From the NCBI GenBank assembly GCA_024699045.1, contig JAILQK010000033.1:1-53383 (forward strand): a stretch of DNA of 53,383 bases, in the 5' to 3' direction. Both the position numbers and the translations under genes were made by a program. The notes under the pieces were generated by a model. The model worked only from the letters and a program-made list of their open reading frames with translations. It was not told the origin of the DNA and did no database searches. This document shows, one piece after another, positions 18,751-27,680 of the stretch (its first letter is position 1; every line of letters begins with the position of its first letter). Origin of the DNA: Lachnospiraceae bacterium. GTDB taxonomy: Bacteria > Bacillota > Clostridia > Lachnospirales > Lachnospiraceae.

Positions 18751-20199
18751 TCATTCCGTATCGCAGGGTCTTTCTTTATTCCTGCCCTTAAGGATCTCCG
18801 AGCCTTCTCCGGCCTTAAGTATCTCAGTAGGCTTTACCCCAAGCTCTCTTGCAAGGATATCGACCACCTTCGGCGAACAAAAGCCTCCCTGGCATCTGCC
18901 CATGCCGGCTCTGACTCTTCGTTTCACGGCATCTACAGTCCTCGCTCCTACCGGTCTCCTGATCGCTTCAAGTATCTCTGCCTCTGTCACAAGCTCACAC
19001 CGGCAGATAACATTTGCAAATGCGGGATCGCTCTCTATAAGAGCCTGTCTTTCGGCATCGGAAGCATCCGCAATGGAGGGGATCGCTTCCCTTTCTTCGA
19101 CAAAACCGGACTTTTCCTTCAGGTCCATCCTCCGGCCGAGAAGCTCTGCCACATATTCTCCTATCGCGGGAGCCGCTGACAGTCCCGGAGAATCTATACC
19201 CGCGATATCCATGAAGTTATCGGAGTCGGCCGCAAAAGCGATGATGAAATCTCCTCCGGCTTCCTTTGCCCTTAGTCCCGCAAAAGAGGTGATAACCTTT
19301 CCCGAAGGCATACCGATCACGCTCATTGCGGCTGTATCCAGCACTTCCTTAAGTCCGGCGGCGGTCGTGTCCACGCCCTCTTTATCATCAACAGTGATCG
19401 CCGTGGGGCCCGCCATAAGGTTTCCGTGTACGGTCGGAGTTACCAGTATGCCTTTTCCCTTTTCCGAAGGGAGCTGGAAAAGCGTATGACTTACAAGTCC
19501 GCCTGCTTCCTTGTCAAAAAGACAATACTCGCCTTTTACGGCTCTGATACTTACCGGGGTACGGCTCACCATGGAATGTATCCTGTCCGCATAGACCCCT
19601 GCGGCATTTATCACATACCGCGCTCTTATTTCTCCGCTCCCGGTGGTTATCACATACTCTGTATCGTCCCTTTCAATGTCGATAACCTCGGATCTGAGCA
19701 TAAATTCCACTCCGTTCACGGCCGCATTCTCCGCCATTGCAACGGTCATCATGAAAGGATCGGCAATGGCTCCCGTTGGGACATACAGAGCCTTTTCCAC
19801 CGCAGCGTTTATATTCGGCTCCATGGATCTTATCTCATCTTTGTCGATGATCCGAAGCCCGCTCACACCGTTCGTAACCCCTCTTTCATACAGGGTCTGG
19901 AGCATGCCGGCATCCTGTCCGCTCCGACAGATAACAAGTGATCCGTTACGTTTATAAGCAAAAGAAAGCTTTAGTGAAAGCTCCTCCATCATCCGGGAAC
20001 CTCTCACGTTCAGCTTTGCTTTAAGACTACCGCCTGCTGCGTCATAGCCTCCATGGATTATCCCCGAATTTGCTTTTGACGTTCCCTCGCAAATATCGGT
20101 GCCCCGCTCCAAAAGGCAGATCTTCAGCTCATACTTTGACAAAAATCTCGCGACGGTGCATCCGACCACACCACCGCCGATAACAGCTACATCATACAT
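18751..20199 (-). CDS. GlpA-like glycerol-3-phosphate dehydrogenase with BFD-type [2Fe-2S] domain
   Basis: This 482-residue FAD-dependent oxidoreductase (DAO family) would oxidise glycerol 3-phosphate to dihydroxyacetone phosphate. It starts with the FAD motif VAVIGGGVVGCTVARFL and carries SKANSGIIHGGYDA typical of the GlpA/LhgO group. The C-terminal part is a bacterioferritin-associated-ferredoxin domain: CRCE, then GRCQGGFC about 35 residues later, giving four cysteines for a [2Fe-2S] cluster. It is followed after 33 bases by the GlpB-DUF1667 fusion. The start region is duplicated just upstream (see 20171-20234), which leaves the start codon with only a weak GGTGGA ribosome site. An LhgO-type 2-hydroxyglutarate oxidase is less likely given the neighbours. 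Confidence 0.87.
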   Translation of the reverse strand: MYDVAVIGGGVVGCTVARFLSKYELKICLLERGTDICEGTSKANSGIIHGGYDAAGGSLKAKLNVRGSRMMEELSLKLSFAYKRNGSLVICRSGQDAGMLQTLYERGVTNGVSGLRIIDKDEIRSMEPNINAAVEKALYVPTGAIADPFMMTVAMAENAAVNGVEFMLRSEVIDIERDDTEYVITTGSGEIRARYVINAAGVYADRIHSMVSRTPVSIRAVKGEYCLFDKEAGGLVSHTLFQLPSEKGKGILVTPTVHGNLMAGPTAITVDDKEGVDTTAAGLKEVLDTAAMSVIGMPSGKVITSFAGLRAKEAGGDFIIAFAADSDNFMDIAGIDSPGLSAAPAIGEYVAELLGRRMDLKEKSGFVEEREAIPSIADASDAERQALIESDPAFANVICRCELVTEAEILEAIRRPVGARTVDAVKRRVRAGMGRCQGGFCSPKVVDILARELGVKPTEILKAGEGSEILKGRNKERPCDTE

Positions 20200-20234
20200 A
20201 TCGTTCCACCGCCGATTACAGCTACATCATACAT
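20171..20234. repeat. 29-base direct repeat (35-base period) over the glpA-like start codon
   Basis: Copies at 20171-20199 and 20206-20234 are identical except for one base, with six bases between them. Each copy carries the same ATG and first nine codons. The upstream copy is out of frame and would give only a 15-residue peptide (MYDVAVIGGGTICMM). Confidence 0.9.
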
Positions 20235-20262
20235 ACTCGTTTATTCGGTCCTCTCTTCCTCT

Positions 20263-23200
20263 TCACAGAGCGATCTCGGTTCCTAAAGACACGGAATATA
20301 TCACTTTTTCGGAGCTGTCTGCCGTCATCAGCTGACGCAGGGCACTTTCATAATAATCAAGCTGCGCCTGATAGCGGTCGATAAGTATCTGTTCATCTCT
20401 GACACTGTCTGTCTTGTAATCCACGACCACTACTTTCCCGTCTTCAATGAAGAAAGCATCTATTATCCCCTGGACCATTACCCTGTCCTCTTCGGGATAG
20501 GATTTATCTATCCTTGAGGCGGGCACGGAAATGATGAACGGCTGCTCCCTGTACAATTCATGCCTTTCGTCAGCTTCCTTCATACGTCTGCAGATATCAG
20601 AAGATAAAAAAGTACTGATATCATCTGTTTTTATATATCCGCGCTCCTCAGCAGACAGCTTTCTTTCAGCGACCAGGCTGTCAAGATATGACTCGATCTC
20701 CTGATCCGTTCCCGACATTCCAAGCCTAAGGTGTTCGAAAGCTGTATGCACTGCCGTTCCTCTTTTTGCGCCAGCGGTAGGAACGACTCTGTCTCCGCGG
20801 GGATCCGATGCGATCGACACGCCTTTCTCTTCCATTGCCTCATGCTTGATATAGGATACCGAGACCTTCTGCGGCACGTTGACAGACTTTTCGTACGGAT
20901 ATTCGAACCTCAGATCCTTAAGTATCTCTTCTATATCCCCGTCGGCAACCTTATCGCTGAGTTCGATCACCTCTCTGACATCGGATGCTTTTGCAGGCTC
21001 TGTCGCTGCATCATCAGCATTCTCATTTTGAATGACGGGGATATCCTTTATTTCAAAGCTGACGTTATCATTCATTCTGGTTATGGCGGTCTCAATAAGA
21101 TCCCTAAGAGTTGAAGCCTGAGCCGGATCGGTCTTTGAAACTTTCTTATTCTCCTTCTCTTCCTCCGAAACAGCTGTAAGTATCAGCTTGTTCTCGGCCC
21201 TGGTCATAGCGACGTACAGGATCCTCATCTCCTCGCTTACCGTAGCTGCCCGCATATTGTTTGAAATGATCTTTTTTATGACAGTCCTTATCTTCAGATT
21301 TCTCTCCCTTATTATCAGATCCAGACCGATCCCGAGCCCGTCATCAAAGATCATCGTATCGTTCGAATCAGACTGATTGATCCCCTTTGAAAGGTTGCTC
21401 ACAAAGACTACGGGAAATTCAAGCCCTTTTGAATGGTGTATGCTCATGATCCTTACCGCATCGGTATGGACAGTACCGGAAGCCTCCCCGAAATCGATAT
21501 CATATTTTTTCATGTTGTCGATATATCTGAGAAACTTAAACAGACCATGAAAGCTGGTCTTCTCAAATTCCGCGGCCCTCTTTTTAAGAAGCCTGAGGTT
21601 GCCCTCCCGTCTCATGCCGTCGGATAGCGCCCTCACAAAATGATCATAATGAAAATCCGAGATTATCTCCTCGATCAGCTCGTGTATAGGAGTATAGACC
21701 GACTTCTTCCTGTAGGAATCAAGCCTTTCCACAAAAGACCGGCATCTGTCATCGGAAGCCGCCGCGTTTACGAGACTGTCATAAAGATTCTCACCGGGAG
21801 CGCTGCTCCTTACGAGGACCATATCCGAGGGACTGAATCCTCCGAAGTATCCCATCATCACCCCCGCAAGAGGTATGTCCTGTCTCGGATTGTCTATGAT
21901 AGTGAGCAGATTCAGTATCTCTCTGATCTCGTAAGACAAAAGATAACCGCTTTTAGAATCAAAGACCAGCGGGATCCCTTCGGAAGCAAATACTTCAGCA
22001 TAAATATCGCTCGTTTCTTTAAGCGATCTGAGAAGTATGACAATATCGCCGTATCCACACTCCCTGACCTTATTATCCTTTCGGTTCTCAAGCTGCAGCG
22101 GTTTTATTTCCGCCATGCCTTCCTGCTCTGCGGGATCACCCCCCGGATCATCAACCGGATCTGGGAAAGAATGACCTTTCAGAGGTTTCCCCACAAGCTC
22201 CCGGATCCTTGCCGCGATGGCTCTGGCCTCTACGACTGCCTTTTTCTCGGTGCCCTTCGAGTCAAAACCTATCCTAAGGTATTCCGTATTCCATTCAGGC
22301 GCTTCGTGCTTATACACACCTCCGTAATGGAGACTCTGGCTCTCGTCATAGTACGCTCCCCCGCATTCTTTTGACATGATCGAGCCGAAAACGCCGTTAA
22401 CGGCCTCTGTCACCGGTCTGCTGCTCCGGAAATTCTTCGATAGGGTTATAAGCGAAGACGCTTCATCCATCCCTGCCCGATATCTCTCGAATTTATCGGT
22501 AAAAAGACCGGGACAGGCATCCCTGAAACCATATATGCTCTGCTTGACATCGCCTACCGTGACATAGTCGTGTCCGTTCGATACCGCCTTAAATATCTCC
22601 TCCTGCACACGGTTGCAATCCTGATATTCGTCTATTATCAGTTCTTTGTAGCGTCCCCTGATATTCTCACGGGTCTCATCATCTCTTAAGATCTCAAGCG
22701 CCATATGTTCAAGATCTGAAAAATCAACAACGCCCCTGTCCTTTTTTGCCTCCTCGTATCTGTCTATGTACTCATTCGTGAGGTCCGCAAGCATCTCTGC
22801 ATAAGGGAGACATTGACTCAGCTCATATATGATATCGTCTGTTGTTTTTGAAAACAGATCCAGAGCGATCAAATTGCTCAGGATGTCTTTTGCATTGCTT
22901 CTGAGTGCCTTGGCTTTCTCCCTGAGGTCCGGATCTATCGAATCATCCTTTTTTCTGCTGAGAGCCTTAAATGACAGCTCCTGGGCAACATTGCGGCAGT
23001 CGCTGTATGTGTTGGCTGCATCAAGCTGTCTGGCCTGTTCAAGATCCGATTCGATCATCTCATTATAAACAAAGGGGCCGCCCGGAGCTTCGCATATTGA
23101 CTTTGCCTGTTCCAGGATATCCAGCACAAGACGGATCTTTTCTTTTGCAAGCCTCATTAGCTCCTGCATAAAAATGCTCTTTTCCAGCTCTTCTTCGGAG

Positions 23201-23805
23201 GTAACCTCATACTGTTTCATCATGGCAGAGATATACCCCTTCGGATCCGGTCTTGCGATCGCAAACCGGTAAACGTTTCTTATGCCCTCAGCTACTCCGC
23301 TGTCATTTCTCCCGGTCGAAGCAAAATCCACAAACCGGTAAAAGGCCTCATCCCCGCTCTCATACCTGTCTTCGAGCAGGCGGTCCATGACATCCTGCGC
23401 TATCAGCCTGAGTTCTCCTTCGTCCGCCACGCGGAATGAAGGATCGATGCTGCATTTATTAAAATGTTCCCTTACGAGATTAAGACAAAAACTGTCGATC
23501 GTGTTGATATCAGCCGTAAATATTAGCGACATCTGCTTTGAAAGATGCTCCCTCTGAGCCCCGGTCAACGTTCCCGACATAAGCCTCTCCGATAAGGCAT
23601 CCCTGATCCTGTCCTTCATCTCCGCAGCCGCAGCTCTCGTAAAAGTGACCACCAAAAGCTCGGATACCGAGTATCCTTCCTCTGTGATGAGTCTTATCAC
23701 ACGCTCGACAATAACGGCCGTTTTTCCTGATCCGGCTGCCGCCGAAACCAGTACATTATGCCCTCTGTCCCCTATGAAACCAAGCTGTTCCTTTGTATAC
23801 TCCAC
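20263..23805 (-). CDS. addA: ATP-dependent helicase/nuclease subunit A
   Basis: This is the helicase-nuclease subunit of AddAB, which resects double-strand breaks for RecA loading. The 1180-residue UvrD-like protein has Walker A SAAAGSGKTA near residue 26 and Walker B DEYQDCNRVQ. It also has SIHHSKGLEFPVVFVSN, AMTRAENKL, and a C-terminal RecB-type nuclease with VVVVDYKTDS. The start is a GTG; no other start codon exists in this frame after the TGA at the end of addB, although the frame is open through the whole repeat. AGGAG from the last repeat unit lies six bases before the GTG, so the repeat supplies the ribosome site. Confidence 0.96.
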   Translation of the reverse strand: MEYTKEQLGFIGDRGHNVLVSAAAGSGKTAVIVERVIRLITEEGYSVSELLVVTFTRAAAAEMKDRIRDALSERLMSGTLTGAQREHLSKQMSLIFTADINTIDSFCLNLVREHFNKCSIDPSFRVADEGELRLIAQDVMDRLLEDRYESGDEAFYRFVDFASTGRNDSGVAEGIRNVYRFAIARPDPKGYISAMMKQYEVTSEEELEKSIFMQELMRLAKEKIRLVLDILEQAKSICEAPGGPFVYNEMIESDLEQARQLDAANTYSDCRNVAQELSFKALSRKKDDSIDPDLREKAKALRSNAKDILSNLIALDLFSKTTDDIIYELSQCLPYAEMLADLTNEYIDRYEEAKKDRGVVDFSDLEHMALEILRDDETRENIRGRYKELIIDEYQDCNRVQEEIFKAVSNGHDYVTVGDVKQSIYGFRDACPGLFTDKFERYRAGMDEASSLITLSKNFRSSRPVTEAVNGVFGSIMSKECGGAYYDESQSLHYGGVYKHEAPEWNTEYLRIGFDSKGTEKKAVVEARAIAARIRELVGKPLKGHSFPDPVDDPGGDPAEQEGMAEIKPLQLENRKDNKVRECGYGDIVILLRSLKETSDIYAEVFASEGIPLVFDSKSGYLLSYEIREILNLLTIIDNPRQDIPLAGVMMGYFGGFSPSDMVLVRSSAPGENLYDSLVNAAASDDRCRSFVERLDSYRKKSVYTPIHELIEEIISDFHYDHFVRALSDGMRREGNLRLLKKRAAEFEKTSFHGLFKFLRYIDNMKKYDIDFGEASGTVHTDAVRIMSIHHSKGLEFPVVFVSNLSKGINQSDSNDTMIFDDGLGIGLDLIIRERNLKIRTVIKKIISNNMRAATVSEEMRILYVAMTRAENKLILTAVSEEEKENKKVSKTDPAQASTLRDLIETAITRMNDNVSFEIKDIPVIQNENADDAATEPAKASDVREVIELSDKVADGDIEEILKDLRFEYPYEKSVNVPQKVSVSYIKHEAMEEKGVSIASDPRGDRVVPTAGAKRGTAVHTAFEHLRLGMSGTDQEIESYLDSLVAERKLSAEERGYIKTDDISTFLSSDICRRMKEADERHELYREQPFIISVPASRIDKSYPEEDRVMVQGIIDAFFIEDGKVVVVDYKTDSVRDEQILIDRYQAQLDYYESALRQLMTADSSEKVIYSVSLGTEIAL

Positions 23806-23907
23806 TCGCTGCTCCTGCCTCTGCTTCTGCTTCTGCTTCTGCTCCTGCTTCTGCTCCTGCCTATGTTCCTGCCTATGTCGCCTCTGCCTATGTTCCTGCC
23901 TATGTCG
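23806..23907. repeat. Intercistronic tandem repeats between addB and addA
   Basis: Read on the minus strand, two 27-base units (23881-23907 and 23854-23880, nearly identical) are followed by eight hexamers (23853 down to 23806) of the form CAGAAG, CAGGAG, CAGAGG or CAGCGA. The last CAGGAG gives the addA Shine-Dalgarno core. The tract is open in the addA frame, encoding alternating Gln with Lys, Glu, Arg or His. Confidence 0.88.
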
Positions 23908-23948
23908 CCTCTGCCGTTCCTGCCCTGCTCTTTCACCGGTTTTCTGTA

Positions 23949-26900
23949 CTACTCATTACCCTGATCCTTGCTCTGATCCCCGCTATGATCCTTGCTCTGG
24001 TCCCGCTCCTGTCCTTCACTCTCTGATGCGGTATCTGCAGTCCAGGCTGCCGGAAATTCCTGTTTCTCAAGCACACGGTATCTTCCCCCGTCGCATATCT
24101 CCTTATACCTGCAATATTTGCATCCGTCATTGTTACCCAGTCGATAGGGGCTTCGCGAAATATCCCCTCCTATGATCTTCTCCTTAAGGTCTCCGGTAAG
24201 TCTTACGGTATGATCGAGCATCCCTCTCAGCTGCTCCTCGGTATAAAGTTTGACTTTTTTCCTGCCTGCCGAGGGCACTCCGTCCTTATCCAGACCGGCA
24301 GGGATAACAAGTGAATTTTCTGTTGCCTTAAGTGTGTTGTCGAATGATGTTATTACCTCCGGGGCTCCGTTAACTATACCTCTTAACATGAGCTCTTTTT
24401 TCACGAATGCCGATATCTCATCCTCGCTGCTGTTTCTCAAGCCATCAAAGACAGGATCATCCACATGGTAATAAAAGAGTCCCGCAGGCCGTGCGATCCT
24501 GCCACCCGCCGAAGCCGCCCTGAGTTCAAGCGCCGCATTCATGTAAAGAGGAAGCTGGATATCAAGCCCGTAATAAACCCGGTCCTGATCAAATGTCTTG
24601 TTTCCTGTCTTGTAATCGATCACATCCAGATAGATGCCCGAATCGGTGATCGCCTCATCACTCCGGTCGATAGTTCCTTTCAACCCTGCCGACGTAAATC
24701 TCCGCTCGAAATAGATATTATCAAAGGACCCTCTCCCCGCCTGAAACCGAAGTGTATCGATGCTTCGCCCGGCCAGTCTTTTCAGTCTTTGTACTGCATA
24801 AGCATACCTTGCTCCTGATCTCACAAGAGAAGCTATCCTGCCCGATGTGCTGTCGTCGGCAGCCTCACTGACAGCACTTTCCAAAAGGATCTCCGCCTTC
24901 TCATCGGACACCGATCGGAATGACAGTCGCTCCTGCGCAAGCTTCCCCGAGAATATCTCAAGGACCTTATGCAGCAGGGTTCCTATATCCCTCATCTCAA
25001 ATTCAAAAGTGCGTCTTTCGGAAAGTCTAAGGCCATATTCAAGGAAATGACTGTAAGGACATGCTGCAAACTTTTCAAGTTCCGTAGGGCTCTCTATAAA
25101 GCTGTGGCCGAATAAAACCTCACCGGCCTCTTCGGACAGAGCATCTTCTTTTTCCGAGTCCTTAATAAGCGCCTCCGTGATCCTCTCCGTCCCGTTTTCT
25201 CCATCCTTATATTCTTTTAACGCCCTAAGATAAAGTGAGGCCTTGGAGGGATCCCTCTCCATGTTCTCGGCAAAAGAGCCTATAAGATCATCCCCGGAAA
25301 TGATAAAGGCGGAACCGTCAACTCCCGGGACTTCGTCTGTATTCATGCATCTGCGGGCTTCCTTCATGAAATAGGATTCCCGGTTTGCCGCTCCGTCAAG
25401 CGAGTTACCGGAATAAGAGAAGCACACCTTTTCAGACGGCTTCATAAGGTTCATGTAAAAATAGAACTTCTCCCGCTCTACATTTTCCGCAACCGTGGGT
25501 GCCACCTCGATCCCGATCGACTGAAGGATTTGTCGGTCACTGTCAGATATGAGACCGCCCTTATTACCCGAAGCCGGGATGGCTCCCTCGGCCATTCCGA
25601 TGAAAAATAACGTGCGTATATGATTGAACCGGCTGCGGGTCAGATCTCCTGCCATCACAACATCGGATTTAGGCGGTATGACCCCGACCCTGATCTCTGA
25701 CAGGGCATCCTCGTAAAGCTCCGAAAATTCCCGTACAGAAACCTTCTGACTCCCTATCAGCGAGTCCATATTGTCAAATTGTTCATTCAGGATATCGTAA
25801 ATCTGGGAATACTCTATAGCCCTTTCCGGATCTTTGCCCTCATTCCGGAAGTATTCCACATAGCCGGCAAGCTTTTCCTCGGCGTCAAGGCTTTTATATA
25901 TCTCCCTGACCGCCCTGATAAGATCGCTGACGGGTACCTCCGGGGTCTCGCGCATCAGAGATGACAGCGGAGACAGGATATCCCGGAGCCTGAGCCTTAC
26001 GCTCTCGGCCGCCGCCCTGTCTCTTTTGGAAACACCCCTGAATATGGTCTCGAAAGGCTTCTCATAGGCCGCTCTCCCTTTGATCCCGGTTGCGAGGATG
26101 TAGTTTTCGGCCATATCTATATCTTCCGTGTCGATATCGGTAAGCCCTGTACGAAGCAGATGGAACACCGAATCATATGAATAGTTTTCCTTTATCACAA
26201 GGATCGCCGCCCTTATGAGCTCCGTGAAAGGATTCAGGCTTATATGCCTCGTCTGGTCAACATAGACGGGAATATTGAGCCTTGCGGCTTCATTACGGAC
26301 AATATCACCGTATACAGCCGTATCTCCCATAAGGATCCCGCATTCTCTGTAATGGTATCCTTCCTCACGCACCAGATGCGCTATCCGGTGCAGGGTCTCA
26401 CGAACCTCCGTATATACCCCATCCGCGGTATAAAACGAGACCGATCCGTCATTTTTTGCCGGATCTCCTGTCTTAGGTTCAAAAATATACCCGCCAAGAA
26501 GCCGGATATCACTTTCAGACGCATGCCGTCTGTCCTCCGTCAGACCGATCACATCCAGTCCGCCGCTGTGTTCGGCAAGCTTTTCAAGGATCTCATGCGT
26601 GGAATCCCCCAGACCGAACAGACCTCCGCGCGCCTCTCCGGTCCTGGTGGCCGTCACATATATATCTTCACACTGAGTGAGAAGCGCCTCGATAAAAGTA
26701 TATTGTACGGGAGTGAACCCGGTAAATGAATCGAAGATAAGCGTTGATCTCTTGAGAAAAGGCGCATTATGGGCCTCCGCGGAAGCCTTGACCAGAAGCT
26801 CCTCCCTGGTCATGAAATCGTTGCCCATATACTCCCTGAAACGCTTGTAGATAAGCGCAACGTCTTCAAGCTTTCGTGAAAGGAAGGGAGATCTGCTCCC

Positions 26901-27335
26901 GGTCTTTCTTGCTATCTCCGGGATATCCTCCGGACCGATCCCATATTGCATGAATTCCGAGATAACGGATCTGACCTCGGCGACATATCCGCTCTTTTTT
27001 AATTCTCCGCCAAGGACCTTTAATTCGGATCTGATATCATCTGCTATGTGTCTGATTATAAGGTTTTTCCCGGAGTCATCGATAAGATCCTGCGCCTCTC
27101 CCCCTGCAGCCTCAAATATCCTGTGTGCAAGCCGGTTAAAACTTAGGATATCGATGTTGAGGATCCCATGCGCCGGACTCATGTCGATTATATCCTTTTG
27201 AGCAGAGATCGAAGACTGCTCAGGGATCACAAGGATATGATTCCTGTCCTTGTTTCGCTCCGCGCCTTCAAGCAAAAGTTCGTATGCTTTTGTGGTTTTC
27301 CCGCTACCTGCAGGTCCTTCTATAAGATGAAGCAT
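23949..27335 (-). CDS. addB: ATP-dependent nuclease subunit B
   Basis: This is the second AddAB subunit (1128 residues from the ATG at 27335). The N-terminal Walker A is GPAGSGKTTKAYE. The C-terminal nuclease has DVIDYKTGNK. The iron-sulfur cluster ligands are FAACPYSHF and CKYCRYKEIC, as in AddB proteins of Bacillota. The tail carries a short repeat, DQSKDHSGDQSKD. A TTG two codons upstream (27341) could be read as start, but neither has a Shine-Dalgarno sequence. A well-formed promoter places the expected transcription start at or next to the ATG (see 27343-27371), suggesting leaderless translation. addA follows after 143 bases. Confidence 0.95.
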   Translation of the reverse strand: MLHLIEGPAGSGKTTKAYELLLEGAERNKDRNHILVIPEQSSISAQKDIIDMSPAHGILNIDILSFNRLAHRIFEAAGGEAQDLIDDSGKNLIIRHIADDIRSELKVLGGELKKSGYVAEVRSVISEFMQYGIGPEDIPEIARKTGSRSPFLSRKLEDVALIYKRFREYMGNDFMTREELLVKASAEAHNAPFLKRSTLIFDSFTGFTPVQYTFIEALLTQCEDIYVTATRTGEARGGLFGLGDSTHEILEKLAEHSGGLDVIGLTEDRRHASESDIRLLGGYIFEPKTGDPAKNDGSVSFYTADGVYTEVRETLHRIAHLVREEGYHYRECGILMGDTAVYGDIVRNEAARLNIPVYVDQTRHISLNPFTELIRAAILVIKENYSYDSVFHLLRTGLTDIDTEDIDMAENYILATGIKGRAAYEKPFETIFRGVSKRDRAAAESVRLRLRDILSPLSSLMRETPEVPVSDLIRAVREIYKSLDAEEKLAGYVEYFRNEGKDPERAIEYSQIYDILNEQFDNMDSLIGSQKVSVREFSELYEDALSEIRVGVIPPKSDVVMAGDLTRSRFNHIRTLFFIGMAEGAIPASGNKGGLISDSDRQILQSIGIEVAPTVAENVEREKFYFYMNLMKPSEKVCFSYSGNSLDGAANRESYFMKEARRCMNTDEVPGVDGSAFIISGDDLIGSFAENMERDPSKASLYLRALKEYKDGENGTERITEALIKDSEKEDALSEEAGEVLFGHSFIESPTELEKFAACPYSHFLEYGLRLSERRTFEFEMRDIGTLLHKVLEIFSGKLAQERLSFRSVSDEKAEILLESAVSEAADDSTSGRIASLVRSGARYAYAVQRLKRLAGRSIDTLRFQAGRGSFDNIYFERRFTSAGLKGTIDRSDEAITDSGIYLDVIDYKTGNKTFDQDRVYYGLDIQLPLYMNAALELRAASAGGRIARPAGLFYYHVDDPVFDGLRNSSEDEISAFVKKELMLRGIVNGAPEVITSFDNTLKATENSLVIPAGLDKDGVPSAGRKKVKLYTEEQLRGMLDHTVRLTGDLKEKIIGGDISRSPYRLGNNDGCKYCRYKEICDGGRYRVLEKQEFPAAWTADTASESEGQERDQSKDHSGDQSKDQGNE

Positions 27336-27342
27336 ACTCAAA

Positions 27343-27371
27343 AGTATATCTTATATCGGGATTAATGGCAA
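27343..27371 (-). promoter_or_regulatory. Promoter of addBA, possibly giving a leaderless mRNA
   Basis: TTGCCA (27366-27371), a 17-base spacer and TATACT (27343-27348) are followed by only seven bases before the addB ATG at 27335, so transcription should begin at about the start codon. Confidence 0.6.
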
Positions 27372-27441
27372 AATCTCTCATAACCCGAAAAAACGGTATA
27401 TGTGCCGTAAACGACGATAAAAAACAGGGTTTCAATGTTTA

Positions 27442-27470
27442 TTGACTTTATACTTCCAAAGAAGTATAAT
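27442..27470 (+). promoter_or_regulatory. Strong promoter of the DUF3990-XRE gene
   Basis: TTGACT (27442-27447), a 17-base spacer and consensus TATAAT (27465-27470). The inverted repeat at 27455-27490 covers the spacer, the -10 box and the start point, which suits repression. Confidence 0.85.
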
Positions 27471-27490
27471 ATGATTTATACTTCTTTGGA
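27455..27490. promoter_or_regulatory. Perfect 15-base inverted repeat, candidate operator
   Basis: TCCAAAGAAGTATAA (27455-27469) and its exact complement TTATACTTCTTTGGA (27476-27490) are separated by six bases. A smaller palindrome, TATACTTC-CAAA-GAAGTATA, is nested in the left half. The position over a promoter points to binding by a dimeric XRE regulator, most simply the gene's own product. An RNA hairpin role is possible but there is no T-run. Confidence 0.75.
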
Positions 27491-27625
27491 GTTATAGTAT
27501 CAGAAAACGTCAAAAACAGCGTAAATACAGCATTTGCGGCAATTTTTATCAAGAAACACGACAGGCAGCCTCAAATATGATATTAATAATCAAATGGTTA
27601 AGGCCGGAGTAAGGCCGAGATAACC

Positions 27626-27665
27626 TTGTTTGAAATCAGAAATCCTTATTTGAAGTCAGAAATCA
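27626..27665. repeat. 20-base tandem repeat in the DUF3990-XRE leader
   Basis: Two adjacent 20-base copies (27626-27645 and 27646-27665) differ at three positions. A shorter TAAGGCCGGAG/TAAGGCCGAGA pair lies just upstream. The tract ends a few bases before the ribosome site TAGGAGA in a leader of about 200 bases. Confidence 0.7.
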
Positions 27666-27680
27666 TAATAGGAGAACTCT

